Below, in pieces: positions 22,253-34,690 of a stretch of DNA of 64,000 nt. The notes beneath the pieces are model-generated. The model saw only the letters and a list, made by a program, of their open reading frames with translations, was not told the DNA's origin and did not search any database. The translations under genes and the position numbers were made by a program. Location: positions 9,508,913 through 9,572,912 of the forward strand of contig CM040450.1 of the NCBI GenBank assembly GCA_022749755.1, in the 5' to 3' direction. Positions within the stretch are counted from its first letter, which is position 1; the number at the start of each line of letters is the position of its first letter. This stretch comes from Azadirachta indica. Its lineage: Eukaryota > Streptophyta > Magnoliopsida > Sapindales > Meliaceae.

Positions 22253-24378
22253 ATGGCCAACAATCCATCGCAGCTTCTTCCATCAGGTACATTCCCCTCC
22301 AATTTTCTCTCCTTATTTTCGCAAGATAAGGAAAATCAAACTAATTTATTGATGGTGGTGGTGGTGCAGAGCTAATAGACAGGTGCATAGGGTCCAAAAT
22401 TTGGGTGATAATGAAAGGAGACAAGGAGCTTGTGGGTACTCTTAGAGGATTTGATGTCTATGTCAACATGGTCCTCGAAGACGTCACTGAATAGTATATA
22501 TTTCTCCCTTACTTCATAATTTCTCTGTATTAGGGTTTTTTTGTTTACTGAAGTCTTGCAAGTCATAAGTTGATTAATGGGTGTCTCATTTGCCAAATTG
22601 AGATTGTTGCCTTCACAAGATTGTCAATTTGTGAAAAGGGTAATGCCTAAAGCATATGTGAAGTATCAGTTTTTTGTTTAAGAAAAAAATTAGTACGTTT
22701 TTCAAATGTAAGGCCCGGTATAACCATTTAATTTTATTTTTATGGTGATCTTTGTTACTATGCATGTTAGTCTGGTCTCTGCCAAGGAAGATTCTGCACT
22801 TTTACTTCTCCTTTCTGAGTTTATGACGTATAATAGATGGCCTTGTTACTTGGCTTATTGTTGGAGGGGGACACTAGGAAAAGTGAAAATTTTTTAAGGG
22901 AAAATTGGATAACAAATTTATGTATAAGCTAGTGCATGTTTTAATTCATCTTTGGTTATCTGGAAATCGTATGATTATTAATTTTTGGTGATGGATAGGC
23001 AATAGTTTTCCTTTGCTTGCTTTAGTGTGTTCTAACTGATGAGTCTTATCCACCTTGAATAATTACATTGTGAAATTAAACTTGTTTAAACAGCTACCAG
23101 CGTTTAACTATCTGTCCATGTAACTGATGTTGAAAATTCCTTATGAGAATTCAAGAAGTTGTTTGTAACGGTGATTGGTTAACAATCAACCTGTGTACTA
23201 AGAACTGTAAAATGTTAAACCTTCTATAGTTGCTGAGGGAAGCAAGTTTGAAAGTGGACTTGCTTGTCCAGAATGGAGCTCAGGCTTTGAGTGACATCTT
23301 ATCTATTGTATTTTGGACTTTGTTTTTGGGACTCTTGCACTCTTCTCAATGAAGATTGTTATTCTCTTTGGAGATTGATCTCTTTTCTTAATCAAATATA
23401 CTTTCCCACCAGAAATATTGTAGAGAAAAAATTGAGAGATTGACCCAAGCTGTTGAAAGTGTCATTATCGAAAGAGGTGCCATGTACTACATTTAAAAGA
23501 GATAAAATTATAAGGCACTTAACTTGTGCAGCTAACTATACTTCGTTTATCATGTTTACAAATGATGTTTCCATGTTTGACTTCTTTACTACATGTTGAT
23601 AGCTATTAGGAATTATACACATTAGGATGGCAGTGGGCTTTATTAGCCTCGTGGAGCTGTCTGAACATATATTTATTTGCTGAATAAAGGTAGATATTTT
23701 TATTAATAATGCAAAGTTCTGAGAAGAACAAAGCAACATGAGGAGATGGCAATTATCATTTCAGTTTTATTGGCTTGGCAACCTCTCAAGCCTCACTACT
23801 TGTGTGCATGTTTGCTTGCTTCTTGTATATCTATTCTTGATTATCTTATACAGTCTTTTCTATTTCAACAGCTTATGTTCTTATATCTAATTATATTTAA
23901 TTGTCTTGCTTGTATATGCTTATTACAGTGAAATCACTGCTGAAGGTAGACGGATTACAAAGCTTGATCAGATTTTGCTTAATGGGAACAACATTGCCAT
24001 AGTGAGTATATCATGAATGTTTTCATTTTAGTCAGTGGACTACTTGTTCATTCTATCAAAATGTCAAAATTGATAATCCATAAATTGTAATCATAGCCCG
24101 TGTTCAAGTTTGAAAAAATACGTGTATTCCCTCTGGCATTCTATTAAAAATCCTGCTCAAATGTCTCACAGAATACATATTGGAGTCCACAAAATTTATG
24201 TTGGTTACTTTTGTGAGCCTTGAGTGGGTGGTCTGGTTAATTTATTATGAAAATTACAAATGCTAACCAGCAGAAAAGAATGTGAAAGGGAAGACCCTTT
24301 TAATTACATATCAAATGCTTACCCACAAATGTTTTTCCAATGCAGCTGGTTCCCGGAGGCTCACCTGATCCAGAATGA
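22253..24378 (+). CDS. LSM5: U6 snRNA-associated Sm-like protein LSM5 (4 exons)
   Basis: LSM5 is a subunit of the heptameric LSM1-7 (cytoplasmic mRNA decapping and decay) and LSM2-8 (nuclear, U6 snRNA binding) rings. Coding exons are 22253-22286, 22370-22493, 23929-24001 and 24346-24378, all with GT/AG junctions, giving 87 aa (Arabidopsis LSM5 is 88 aa). Sm motif 1 is in exon 2 ([20 protein letters not shown], then [12 protein letters not shown]); Sm motif 2 spans exons 3-4 ([15 protein letters not shown]). The start [10 protein letters not shown] is the family start. Exon 1 contributes only eleven codons plus one base, so the gene is easily missed by frame scanning. Intron 2 (22494-23928) has no recognisable content. 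The promoter must fit between the TIR element ending near 22148 and the start codon, or lie inside that element. Confidence 0.95.
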
Positions 24379-27231
24379 GAGTCAGTGTGAACTCTTAGTT
24401 AGTTCTTAAAATTCTCTCTTAATGTGATTGCAACTGAAGTTCACCTCAGTTTTAAAGAGGAAATGGCTGCCAGGAAAAACTATATATCCCACTTTTACTT
24501 TAAGATTCTCCCTGTGATTGTTGGAGAACAGTGGTGGATCCCTTTATTGTAATGATGAATGATGGATTATGTTTCTCCTAACCTTAACTCTGTGTAGAGA
24601 TTAAATCATTAGCAGATCTGTTGTTCTAAACATTGTGTTGCTTGTCTAGAATGCATTTAAACTCGATCGCTTGGCAGAAAATGTCAGGATCATTCCACTT
24701 GCCTAATCAGAGTCAACTCATTTTGATCTAGGTTCAAACTTTTTGATGTTCAGAAATCTTGATCTGCAAAATGGTAATGAATGTTAGCCCTGATAATATG
24801 ATATGTGATGAAATGAATCCTTTTGTTCCTCAGTGTTAGTCAAGGATTGAGCTTATGCTACAGAAAAGTTTAAATATTTGAATACGGAAAATCAGCTTAT
24901 TATATTAGGGAAACTGCCAAATTTTTAGGTAATGGAATTATTTCTAATAATAATCTTTCTACAATTTTGAAGCTGTTTGTTTTTTAGTTAAAGTTTAAAT
25001 ATAATTAAATCGTTTATTTTTTAATTTATATTGAATATTTGTTAAAAATATTTTAATATAATTAAGTGAAATACCTTAAATTTAAACGAAAAAAATATTT
25101 GAATATTTAAATATTTTATTTTCTTTTTAAAATATCTCATTTTATTAATTTACTTATTAATAAAATTAAAATTTTAGTTAATTAATTTGGAAGTATTTCT
25201 TTTCTATTGTTAGTGACCTATTTTTGTTTTTCAACTCTCTTCTCAATATTAAAAGTTAATTTTTCCCTTAATTGAATTATAAAAAAAAATCTATGCGTAA
25301 TATAATATATATTTTTAAATTTTTTTTCAACTCTCTTTTCAATTTTAAAAGTTAGTTTTTTCCTTAATTGAATTATAAAAAATTGTATGTATAATATAAT
25401 ATATATTTTTTAAGTAGATTTTTTTTATACATAAGAGTTTTTCCTGTTATTTTTAACTTTTTTCATGTTTGGTGAAATTTAATTTTTAATATTTTATTGC
25501 TAATTTATTTAAATTTTTGACTAGATGATAAACTTGGATTATTTGTCTAATTTAGTTTGATATAATTTGATTGATAAATTGTTTTATTTGATATTTTTAT
25601 TGAGTTGTTTTTCTGAAGAAGATTTTAAGGATTTTTGTGATAATATGTGGTTTAATTAATCAATTTTCAGAATTTTTAGTGAATATTGTCAAATAAAATG
25701 ATTGATCTATAGAATTAAACTTTTTTGAACTATTTTTGTATTTAAATATAGAGATTTTACTTTTTATAAAATTTTATTTATTATGAGAGATTAGACAAAA
25801 AGATTAGATAATATATTATTTAAAAGGTTATACATATCAAACAATCAATTTTTATATTTTTTTATTTTTTAAAATCAAACTATTTAACATTTATTTTTAG
25901 ATTTTTTTAAAAAATAAATATATTATTCAAATTCAAATTTTAATTAAAGTCAAATTTTTGTCATGTTCAAAAGTTTAAGCCAAAAAATAAATAAATTTTA
26001 AATTCATTTATATATATTATGGTAATAGATTGACAATTTTTTATAATTTTACACAATTTTTTATACTATTTATAAACAATTAAATTTGGAAATTTCCATT
26101 AGTAAGATTAAATTTAATACATAACTAATACACAACTAATACATATAGTAAATGTGATCCTAACGGTTTATAATATATATATATATATATATAAAGATAA
26201 CGGATCATTAATCAACCCCTATATTTATATATTTATATTTTTACATCATATATAACAGTTGAATTTATATGTTTTTAATTGGTTGTAGAAGTTTTTCGTT
26301 GAGGGGGTGCTCTCGACTCAATAAATTTGACTTATTCTAGTGTTTATTAGTGGTGATATAAAATTACTTTATACACTAATGAGGATTTTTATACTAGAGT
26401 TCCTTTTTATTATTTTTTTTCTGTTATATCCTTAATAACGTGTTAATTACGCCTATAATCAAAATAGAAACCGAGCATTTCATGGTTAAAAATGTCAATG
26501 ATTATTAAAATTATATTTTATACGTATATTAATTACAATATAATTATATGTGTTAAATTAAATTTTGATTAAGAAAAGTACTTGGATTTAATAGTGTATA
26601 TATATATATATAAATATAAATCGATCAGGTTTAGGTGAACTTGTAATTGGACCGTTTCAAAACAAACGCGTCTGGGGGGTGGGCCAGGTTTGTTCAATGT
26701 GGGGTGTCAAAAACATACACTCGGAATTCAGAATTAAACCTAGTTATGCGTGTTTGACTGTTGACTTTTGGACTTTGGACCTTTCGAATTTTGGCGTCTT
26801 TGACTTTTTTGATTTCTTCTGTTTATATATAATTACTCTTTTTCTTATCCTTAATCTCTTCCCCCCATCTAATTCTGAGAAACCTTTTATTATTTTATAA
26901 TATATTATCACGATAATGATCCATCATCAATCTATTGACAATTTTTTTAAAAGATAAATGAGAGAAATTATCCTGACCGTACGCTCCCAAGCAGTGGGAG
27001 GAGCCCACGGCTCTACTTGTGTGCTTGTTGAAGAATGAACTGGCAATTTCTAGGCAATGACTTGGTTAAAAGAACCCACCGGAGTCATAGCAACACAAGG
27101 TTAGAATTCTAAACACTTTCAAAGTGACATTTCATAAATGGGTCGGGCCCCCCCAAAAGGAAACTTTCTTCTCCTTCCACGTAAGCTCCGCAGGAAAAGT
27201 CCAAAAAACAATAATAATAATAATTTAAAAT
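24379..27231. other. LSM5 3' end and long AT-rich intergenic stretch
   Basis: The first 300-400 bases probably include the LSM5 3' UTR. After about 24900 the sequence is extremely AT-rich with a 96-bp tandem duplication (25224-25416) and TA microsatellites near 26170-26192 and 26600-26616. From 26640 to 27170 the GC content rises without a recognisable gene. Confidence 0.5.
25224..25416 (+). repeat. 96-bp imperfect tandem duplication
   Basis: The unit TCAACTCTCTTNTCAAT.TTAAAAGTTA...TTAATTGAATTATAAAAA occurs at 25231 and again at 25327 with scattered differences. Confidence 0.8.
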
Positions 27232-27240
27232 TTGATATAT

Positions 27241-28528
27241 TAATTTAAGGAGAATGTCGGTTTCTCTCTTAGTTTTGGCCTAATACCTAATCAGTGCCTT
27301 AATTTTCACCTTTACTCCATCAGCCCCTAGTTTCTGATTTTATCTTTAAGTAATTCTATAATTTTTGGTTTTACCTTTTAATAATATGAACAGTAACTAA
27401 TTAAACTATTAATTAATGAATCAAACTAATGGTTTGAACCAATTTTTTAAAATTATAAAATTATACCACATCGCCATCCTAATTTTTGCATAATATCTCA
27501 TCATCTTCTAGTTTTCGATTTTATCTTACAGTAATTTTCTAATTTAAATTTGAACCTATGATGTTAATAATGATAACCACTCCACCAAATACATTTTAAT
27601 AATATAATTTTCAATCTTTCATAAATAAATATAATAATTTTTTTAATAATTAAAATTATTTGTTAACATAAAAAAATTTTATAATTTAAAAATGATATAA
27701 TAATCATTAAAATTCCATACAATAACTTGAATTTAAAATTATTATTATCATTATTTAGGTTTTTTCTTAAGTTTATTTTTTTAAACAATTATTTAAGAAT
27801 AATTTTATATTATTCAATGATAATACCAATTCTAAATTCAACTTATTATATAAAATTTTAATAATTATAAAATTATTTTTGAATTATAAATTTTTATATT
27901 AACAAAATAATTTGTGTTGTCATAGAAATTATTGTATTTGTATTATCAACAGATTATTAATTATTAAAGCATGTTTGGTATACTGATTAAGTTATTGGTG
28001 TTCTTTAGTAAAATCTCAGGTTCGGATCTTGTCAAACTATATTATTTTTATAAATTTAAAAAGATTGATTTAAATTAAACTATTGGTTTAATTGGTTCAA
28101 ACCACTGGTTCAATCGATTCCTGTTCAAATTGGTAGCTTTGGGAGAAACCATCTAATTCATTTACCTCATCCAATTATTGAACACCTCCACAATTCGAAG
28201 CCACACTAAAGTAAGGGATATGCTTAGTAGTTAGATTGTATATATGATTACTTAATCTCAAATCTCTTTAATTAACAGCCAATTTTGATTTATTAAACCC
28301 TTTTATAACATAAATATTTGATAATAGGGGATGATTGCACAGTTACTTTAGCTGTTATACCGACAAGGAAAGAAGACCTTATCTGATTAACTTCCTCCAA
28401 GCCAAAGGGTCACATACTAAAAGATCAAAACAAAAAATTATAAAGACACTCTGATGAGGTATTAGAAAAAAAATTAAGAGATAATAAAGTATTAGACAAA
28501 AAATGAGGGGGAATCGGGTATCTCCCTA
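27241..28528. mobile_element. Large fold-back element with 9-bp flanking duplication
   Basis: TTGATATAT occurs at 27232-27240 and 28529-28537. Between them the two halves are imperfect reverse complements over most of their length: ends (GGAGAATGTCGG / GGAGATACCCGA on the other strand), CTAATACCT.ATCA blocks, TGGTTTGAACCAATT blocks and the long AT-rich core, with the axis near 27772-27800. Arms are roughly 0.53 and 0.73 kb, unequal through indels. No coding sequence. Mutator-like origin is inferred from the 9-bp duplication and the long TIRs; the duplication is AT-rich, so somewhat less certain. Confidence 0.62.
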
Positions 28529-28537
28529 TTGATATAT

Positions 28538-30406
28538 ATCATTTACATAAACCATTTATCAATTAACTTTTAAGAACATCTAATTAACTAAGTCTTGAAG
28601 AAGAATGATGTTAGGACTAAATGATAAATCAATCCCATATCAACACCCATTAAATATCTTTTAAAAGTGCATTCATATTTAAATAATTAAATCAACAACA
28701 ACAACAATTTTTTTTTGCAATTTTACCCAACAAAGGGAAAAAAATTGTTAGTGAAATAATAAAAATATTAAAATATAACAAAAAATAACAATGATTCTAT
28801 CACGATATCTGGAACAATATCTTTAATGTTATTGGGTGAAATCTTTATCACCAATGGTGAAAATAGATTCGAAAACAAGGAATAGAGAAAAAAAACTTTT
28901 GTAATCTTAACAAGTTGGATAATTAGCCCTTATTATTTTTTCATCTCAATTAAAAAGGATTTTTTTTAGTTTTTTAATTTATTTACAGAAAAAAAACACC
29001 ATCTATTTTTTTTTAAATTTGAAGAATATCATGATAATATTCTTATATAAATTCATGTATTAAGTTAATTGATATGATATAATTATTTGAACATTTAATA
29101 GTGTGTTAAACGAATTGGCAGCTCAAAAAATTTAAACACAAATATAATATAATTACTATTTTTTTTCCCAACTTGAAAATATTAACTTGTGTTAAACTCA
29201 TGTTATTTAATAACATCATAGCACAAATTGCTATAATACAACTTTGAGAGCATAATTCTCATTGCTTTAAAAGGCTGGTTTGTTTTGCTTTATGGGGTAT
29301 TTTTGATATTTTATATGTCAAAAATAATGGTTTGAAATATCTTTAATCTAATGGAAAAGGACTTTGTAACAAATGTATTGGATGTATTCTTATATCTATT
29401 TTTGATATTTTACGAAAAAAAAAATTGACATCTTGACATAAAACTTAAAATTTGTAGTAAATTTTAAAATTTTAAAAATTGAAATATCCAACTAATATTT
29501 CGTGATGATATAGATTGCTACATGAAAAAATAACATGCAGGTTGGTAGTTAATAAATAAATATATAATAAGAAAATAAAATTTTTTATTTTATATCTAAT
29601 ATATTTTAATTTATTTTTGTTTCATAAATGAATGAAAAATTAATTTATTTAAAAACAAAAAGTCTTTTGTAACGATAAATAGTTTCGCTTTGATGACGTG
29701 AATGCATATTTTCAGAGCTAAGTCTATTTGGTTTGGATTGAGATATGTCAATAAAATTTTGTTTTCAATCTTTCCAACACTGGACATGGGAGTAATTTGA
29801 GTTGTTTTTTTAATAAGAATTTTTTTTATAAAAATATAATTTTTTTAATATTAGGTAATATTTGTTTTTTCTGTTGAAAGTTGAATATAATTGAAATATT
29901 AATCTAATTAATATGTTTATTTTTTTTTTTATTTTACAAATATAAATATAAATGTCAAATTATTTGTTTTTAATAAAATAAAAAAATCTGTAATTGATAT
30001 ATTAAAGTATATGCTCTAAAAAATTTGAAATTAATATGTTAAGTTATTGATATATATAAATATTAATTAATAAATTAAAAGTATTATTGATAAATAAAAT
30101 ATTTATTTCATTAAAACATTTAATTATTCAAATTTAAATTAAAAATTTTGACTTCACTATATTCAAATATATTTAACAAATATTTAAACATAAGTTAAAA
30201 TATAAATGATTGAACATTTGAATAATTATATTTATACTTCAGTAGAAAAAAAAAATGCCCTAAGAGACATTTTTAAAATATGAAAAATTTTGAATATATA
30301 AATATAAATAATATTTAATCATATATTTGTAAATATAAATATCTGAAAACTACTAGTTTTTTAAGGAAAATTTTTTTATTTATTTTATCTTTATAAATAA
30401 CTAAGA
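28538..30406. other. AT-rich intergenic sequence, no gene seen
   Basis: No coding or RNA gene recognised. Contains one copy (29875-30235) of a dispersed repeat also present at 50205-50545. Confidence 0.5.
29875..30235 (+). repeat. Dispersed AT-rich repeat, family with copies at 50205 and (inverted, partial) 38395
   Basis: About 360 bases collinear with 50205-50545, for example AATTTGA.A.TNATATGTTA, AAAAGTATTATT.ATAAATAA and the run leading to ATTNAAATATATTTAACAAAT. A shorter reverse-complement copy lies at about 38395-38500. Confidence 0.65.
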
Positions 30407-30415
30407 TAAATAATA

Positions 30416-30679
30416 GGGAGAAAGCTCATTGCTCATACTTTTTCAGCTAATGCTCCATTACCCCCCTATATTTTATTTAATACTCTATTATCTCTTAATT
30501 TTTATTTTTTTTCGATTTTATTTTTCAGTTCAATTAATTTATAAATAGTAAAATCGAAAAAAATATTAGAAATACTAAAGGGCAAAATCGAAACTCAGGA
30601 AAGTGAAGAGATATTATAAAAAATATAAGGGGATAATGGGACATTAGTTAAAAAAGTAGGGGATAATAGACATTCACCC
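30416..30679. mobile_element. Small long-TIR MITE, 264 bp, 9-bp flanking duplication
   Basis: Flanks are TAAATAATA (30407-30415) and TAAATATTA (30680-30688), 8 of 9 identical. The arms are reverse complements for about 110 bases each: left GGGAGAAAGCTCATTGCTC..., right, read on the other strand, GGGTGAATGTCTATTATCCC..., sharing ACTTTTTNANCTAATG, CCATTANCCCC and TTTCGATTTT. There is no coding capacity. Confidence 0.75.
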
Positions 30680-30688
30680 TAAATATTA

Positions 30689-31640
30689 TATCCTCATAAA
30701 TAATTAAGATATAATATTTATAATTAAAATAAATATTATATTCTTATAAATAATTAAGATAAATTTAAAGCTTTTAGTTAATGGCTATTGAGGACCATTT
30801 TTATTTAAATTTTTTTATAATTAGTTTGGTAAAAATATTTAAAATCCGATTATTTACATAAGTTGGGTTTTACATAGAATTATTTTGAGAAATTTCTTTT
30901 TTTATTTATTATATCTTATAAACATTATATTTTATTTATATATATTTTAGTTATTTTAGTTCATTGCAACTACAAATTTTATTAAAATTTTAAACTTGCT
31001 TATTATTTTAAGAATTTTAACTTATTTTATTAATGTCTCTAGTGTTAAGTTTAACACTTTTAAAACATGTATATGACTCAAATGGAATTATATTCATAAT
31101 TTATATTAAAAAGTAAACAAATACTAATATGGTTTTCTTTTTTTTTTTTTTTTGTGTGTTTGTCTGAAATTTAAATTTGAACGATATGTTTATTATATTC
31201 GAATATAAAATATTAACTTATTTATTTTTATAAAAATATATAATTTAAAATTTGATATTTTAAATATATCTTTTTAAGATATTACATATATTTATATTTA
31301 TATTTTATAAAAATGTTGACTATGTTAACAATGACAATAATTTTTAATAAATTATATATTTAAATATATATATATATTTGTTTTCATGGAAAAGAAATTT
31401 TTCCTTAATCTTGTGAGAAAAGAAATTATAAATCAAGTATTCAAATAATGTGAATCGATGACAAGTTGAATAAAAAAGTAAATTATGTTATAACATTGCG
31501 CCAAATATGTAAAAATTAAAAAAATTAAAAGTACAAAAGTATTACAGAGGATTTAAAATTAAAATGTTTACTAAGTTTGCCTCTTAAGTGAAAGTGGATA
31601 TAAAAAAATAGTAAATGATAAATAAATTAATTAATTAAAA
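30689..31640. other. AT-rich intergenic sequence upstream of the trihelix gene
   Basis: Very AT-rich with homopolymer runs. No gene or clear transposon feature seen. Confidence 0.5.
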
Positions 31641-31859
31641 AAAAAAGAAAAAAAAAAAAAAACAACTTTAGTTTCTAAAGTCTCTGTACCGTCTCTAGAG
31701 TAACGTCTGTTTGTGTGTTTGTGTTGTTGAGATGCCTTTTGTTTTAAGAAAATCCTGTGGGTTTCGCTGCCAAACCAAAACCGAAGCCAAAACCATGGGC
31801 AGTTTTCTGTCTGCAAAAACAAAAACCTGCCTAAACAAAACCGGCTGCTACGCTCTTTG

Positions 31860-31865
31860 TATATA
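31860..31865 (+). promoter_or_regulatory. Candidate TATA box of the trihelix gene
   Basis: TATATA in the context TTTGTATATACTC within a GC-richer block. If used, transcription would begin near 31890 and the 5' leader would be about 400 nt. This is inference from position and composition only; the 31680-31850 stretch could also be leader. Confidence 0.3.
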
Positions 31866-32290
31866 CTCTGTCTCTATTCCTTCTAAATCATTATCAGTCT
31901 CACCCTGTCTATGCATTTCAACACCCATATCTACCTTCTCACCTTTCACTCTTTCTATAACTTTCTCTATGCACCTGTTCCACCTTTTAAATCTGCTGGG
32001 TATTGAAGGAGAAGTTTCTTGAGGTTCATTCTTCCAAAACCTGGTGCTTTGGGCAACTTTTGTGTCTGGGGTTTTATTCTGAGAATTAATACTTCTCTTA
32101 CTGGGTATGTTGTTTTCATCCCTGGTTTTTCTTTGGAATTTCATTGTTTAGTCTCTCAGAGAGTGTGGGTGTTTGCGGTTTTATGATTAGAAACAATTGT
32201 GTGTCTTTGTAGAGATTAGTGGGCAATGGTTTCTTTCTCAATTGGGTGTTTAGAATTTTGTAAAGTATATATAGATCTGATTTTAGTTTG

Positions 32291-32405
32291 ATGGAATTAA
32301 ATGGTTTACATGGTGGGTTGTTTTCTGGTATTGGTTCTTCAGGAATGCTGCTAGGGCTAGAAATGCCACTACACCCACAAGCACAACCACAATCACAACC
32401 ACAGC

Positions 32406-32436
<31 letters not shown>

Positions 32437-33805
32437 GCAACAAAACCCTCAAAGTTCTCATATTCAGAGTCAAACAAACCCACAAAACCCTCACCAGTAT
32501 CCCCAAATGGTTGCAGCTTATTCTCACCAACATGATACACAAGCCCATCAATCTGTAAAACAACATGGGTACTTATTTACCCCCAAGCCAAAACAACAAC
32601 TTTCACCACTCAGTGATGAAGATGAGCTTGGGTTGACTCCTGATGACAGTGCTGGAGATGGCAAGAGAAAAACATCTCCTTCTCCTTGGCAGAGAATGAA
32701 ATGGACTGATAACATGGTTAAGCTGCTTATACTGGCAGTTCTTTACATTGGTGATGAAGCTGGATCTGAGGGGAATGATAAGAAAAAGACTGGTGCTTTA
32801 TTGCAAAAGAAAGGGAAATGGAAATCAGTTTCAAGAGCTATGATGGAAAGGGGGTTTTATGTTTCTCCACAGCAATGCGAGGACAAATTTAATGACTTGA
32901 ATAAGAGATACAAAAGGGTTAATGAAATACTTGGTAAGGGTACTGCTTGTCTTGTTGTGGAGAATCAGAGTTTGCTTGATACAATGGATTTGTCACCCAA
33001 AATGAAGGAGGAAGTCAAGAAGTTACTCAATTCTAAGCATTTGTTTTTCAGGGAAATGTGTGCTTATCATAATACTTGTGGTCATGGTGGTAGTACCAGC
33101 GGAGCTACTGGTACCAATCCCTCACCAGAAGTAGCCACAGAACCGTCTCAGGCTCAGCACCAACAAGTTCAACAAAGATGCTTACATTCATCAGAAAATG
33201 CCCAACATGGGGCTAATTTGATTAGAGCCGAAACAGAAGGATCCAAGGTGGTAAAAGTAGGGAGTGAAGAAGAGTATGATGTGGAGGATGAGTCTGATGA
33301 TGAGGATGATTACGACGACGAAGATGAGGCAGTAGGAAATTCAAGGGGTCAACATAATGGGCATGGACAAGAAGATGAAGATGAAAATGAAGAAAAAATG
33401 TCGCGAAAAAGGCCAAGAAACGGTAGGTTTCTCGTACCAGTGTCTCCATTGATGCAGCAATTGAGTAGCGAAGTAGCGAATGTGATGCAAGATGGGGGAA
33501 AGAATGGATGGGAGAAGAAGCAGTGGATGAAAATGAAGTTACTGCAATTAGAGGAGCAGCAAGTAAGTTACCAACACCAAGCATTTGAGCTTGAGAAGCA
33601 AAGGTTAAAGTGGGTGAAGTTTAGCTCAAAGAAGGAGAGGGAAATGGAAAGGGCAAAACTAGAGAATGAAAGAAAGCGCCTTGAAAACCAAAGAATGGTG
33701 CTTGTCGTTAGGCAGAAGGAGCTGGAATTGCTTGATCACCATAACCATCATCAGCAACAGCATTCTTCAACCAAGAGGAGTGACCCATCTTCTATTACTG
33801 GATAG
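32291..33805 (+). CDS. Trihelix transcription factor, probably GT-gamma/HRA1-like clade (single exon)
   Basis: Nuclear DNA-binding protein of 504 aa with no intron. Order of parts: Gln tract at about residues 37-51 (CAA/CAG repeats); trihelix Myb/SANT-like domain at about 130-250, with the conserved aromatic residues MKWTDNM, KGKWKSVS and DKFNDLNKRYKRV and the downstream helix LFFREMCAYHN; a strongly acidic stretch at about 325-345; a basic nuclear-localisation-like SRKRPRN near 372; and a C-terminal Glu/Lys/Gln-rich coiled coil at about 415-480. The ATG at 32291 is the first in frame. The layout fits the trihelix proteins around Arabidopsis At3g10040 (HRA1), At1g21200 and At1g76870; the clade assignment is from memory of domain layout. 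The antisense open frame at 33222-33584 is a shadow of the acidic repeats. Confidence 0.9.
32400..32445 (+). repeat. CAA/CAG triplet tract encoding polyglutamine
   Basis: About fifteen glutamine codons, mostly CAA with a few CAG, in the N-terminal part of the trihelix protein. Confidence 0.9.
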
Positions 33806-34015
33806 ATTTAGAAGGAAAAAAGAGAGAAACTTATTATTACAAGTAAATAATAGTATATCAATAGTAGGTTTTAGGTTCAGTTCAACCCATAGTTTGTTTT
33901 GTTCTTGTCTTTGTAAGACGTTTTAGTTTACCTAATCTCTTCTTTTGACGTGAATCTTTTCCTTTTGCTTTAAATTTTAACAAAAAAGTAAACAAAATAA
34001 AATAATATTATTCAA

Positions 34016-34088
34016 CACGCCTGGTGGGACTCGAACCCACAATCGTCTGATTAGAAGTCAGACGCCTTATCCATTAGGCCACAGCCCC
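34016..34088 (-). tRNA. trnR-UCU: tRNA-Arg (anticodon TCT), with acceptor-stem mismatches
   Basis: Read on the minus strand the 73 bases fold as a tRNA: D-stem GCCT/AGGC, anticodon stem TCTGA/TCAGA with loop CTTCTAA (anticodon TCT), T-arm GTGGG TTCGAGT CCCAC and discriminator G. The internal B box GGTTCGAGTCC is perfect. The acceptor stem is weak: 5' GGGGCTG against 3' CAGGCGT leaves G-G oppositions at 2:71 and 4:69 and a G-U at 1:72, whereas GCGCCTG would pair fully. It may be a decaying copy. No intron. Confidence 0.85.
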
Positions 34089-34460
34089 AACCATTATATG
34101 TACGGACATTTAAATATATATTTTAAATAGTACTGGCGATATTTTGACAGAAATTTAGTTCCATTACGAAAGTTTCCAACATGTATACAGTAAAACAGCT
34201 TTACCATATTATAGAAGCTAACATTTACTTAGATGCATTAGAACAATTGAGTTCCAATACATAAATTGACATTTTTCAGGTAGACATATGTTATAACTGA
34301 TTTTAAGTAGAGATTTAGTCTAGAACAATTTAGTTCTATTATAGAAGCTTTTATATATATATATATATATATATATGTATGAAAAATTTAATATTATGTA
34401 AATGTGTACCGTTTATTGATATTATGTTAAAAATTTATTGGAAATAGGTTGAAAATTTTT

Positions 34461-34690
34461 ACTATTTTAGTGTTATTAATATTACATTAAAAATCTATTA
34501 ACAGTAAAAAGTTGAAATTTCTTTTAATTTGACAGCGTTTGTAAAAGTTTACACCCAATTAAAAATAGATTCAAAATTTATAATATTTTAGTGTTATTAA
34601 TATTATATTAAAAATCTATCAAGAGTCAAAAAAGTTGAGATTTCTTCTAATCTGACAATATCCGTAAAAAATCTATACCTAATTTGAGTT
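34461..34690 (+). repeat. 121-bp imperfect tandem duplication
   Basis: TATTTTAGTGTTATTAATATTA.ATTAAAAATCTAT begins at about 34463 and again 121 bases later, continuing through AAGTTGARATTTCTTYTAATYTGACA. Confidence 0.8.

Noticed and set aside
31711..32022. Plus-strand 103-codon open frame upstream of the trihelix gene
   Set aside because: Lies in the probable promoter and leader; Cys/Ser/Thr-rich low-complexity translation without similarity. An upstream frame in the leader cannot be excluded.
32288..32290. Start of the trihelix protein one codon upstream
   Set aside because: That codon is TTG, not ATG; the start is the ATG at 32291.
33222..33584. Minus-strand 120-codon open frame
   Set aside because: Antisense shadow of the acidic and His-coding stretch of the trihelix gene; no independent evidence.
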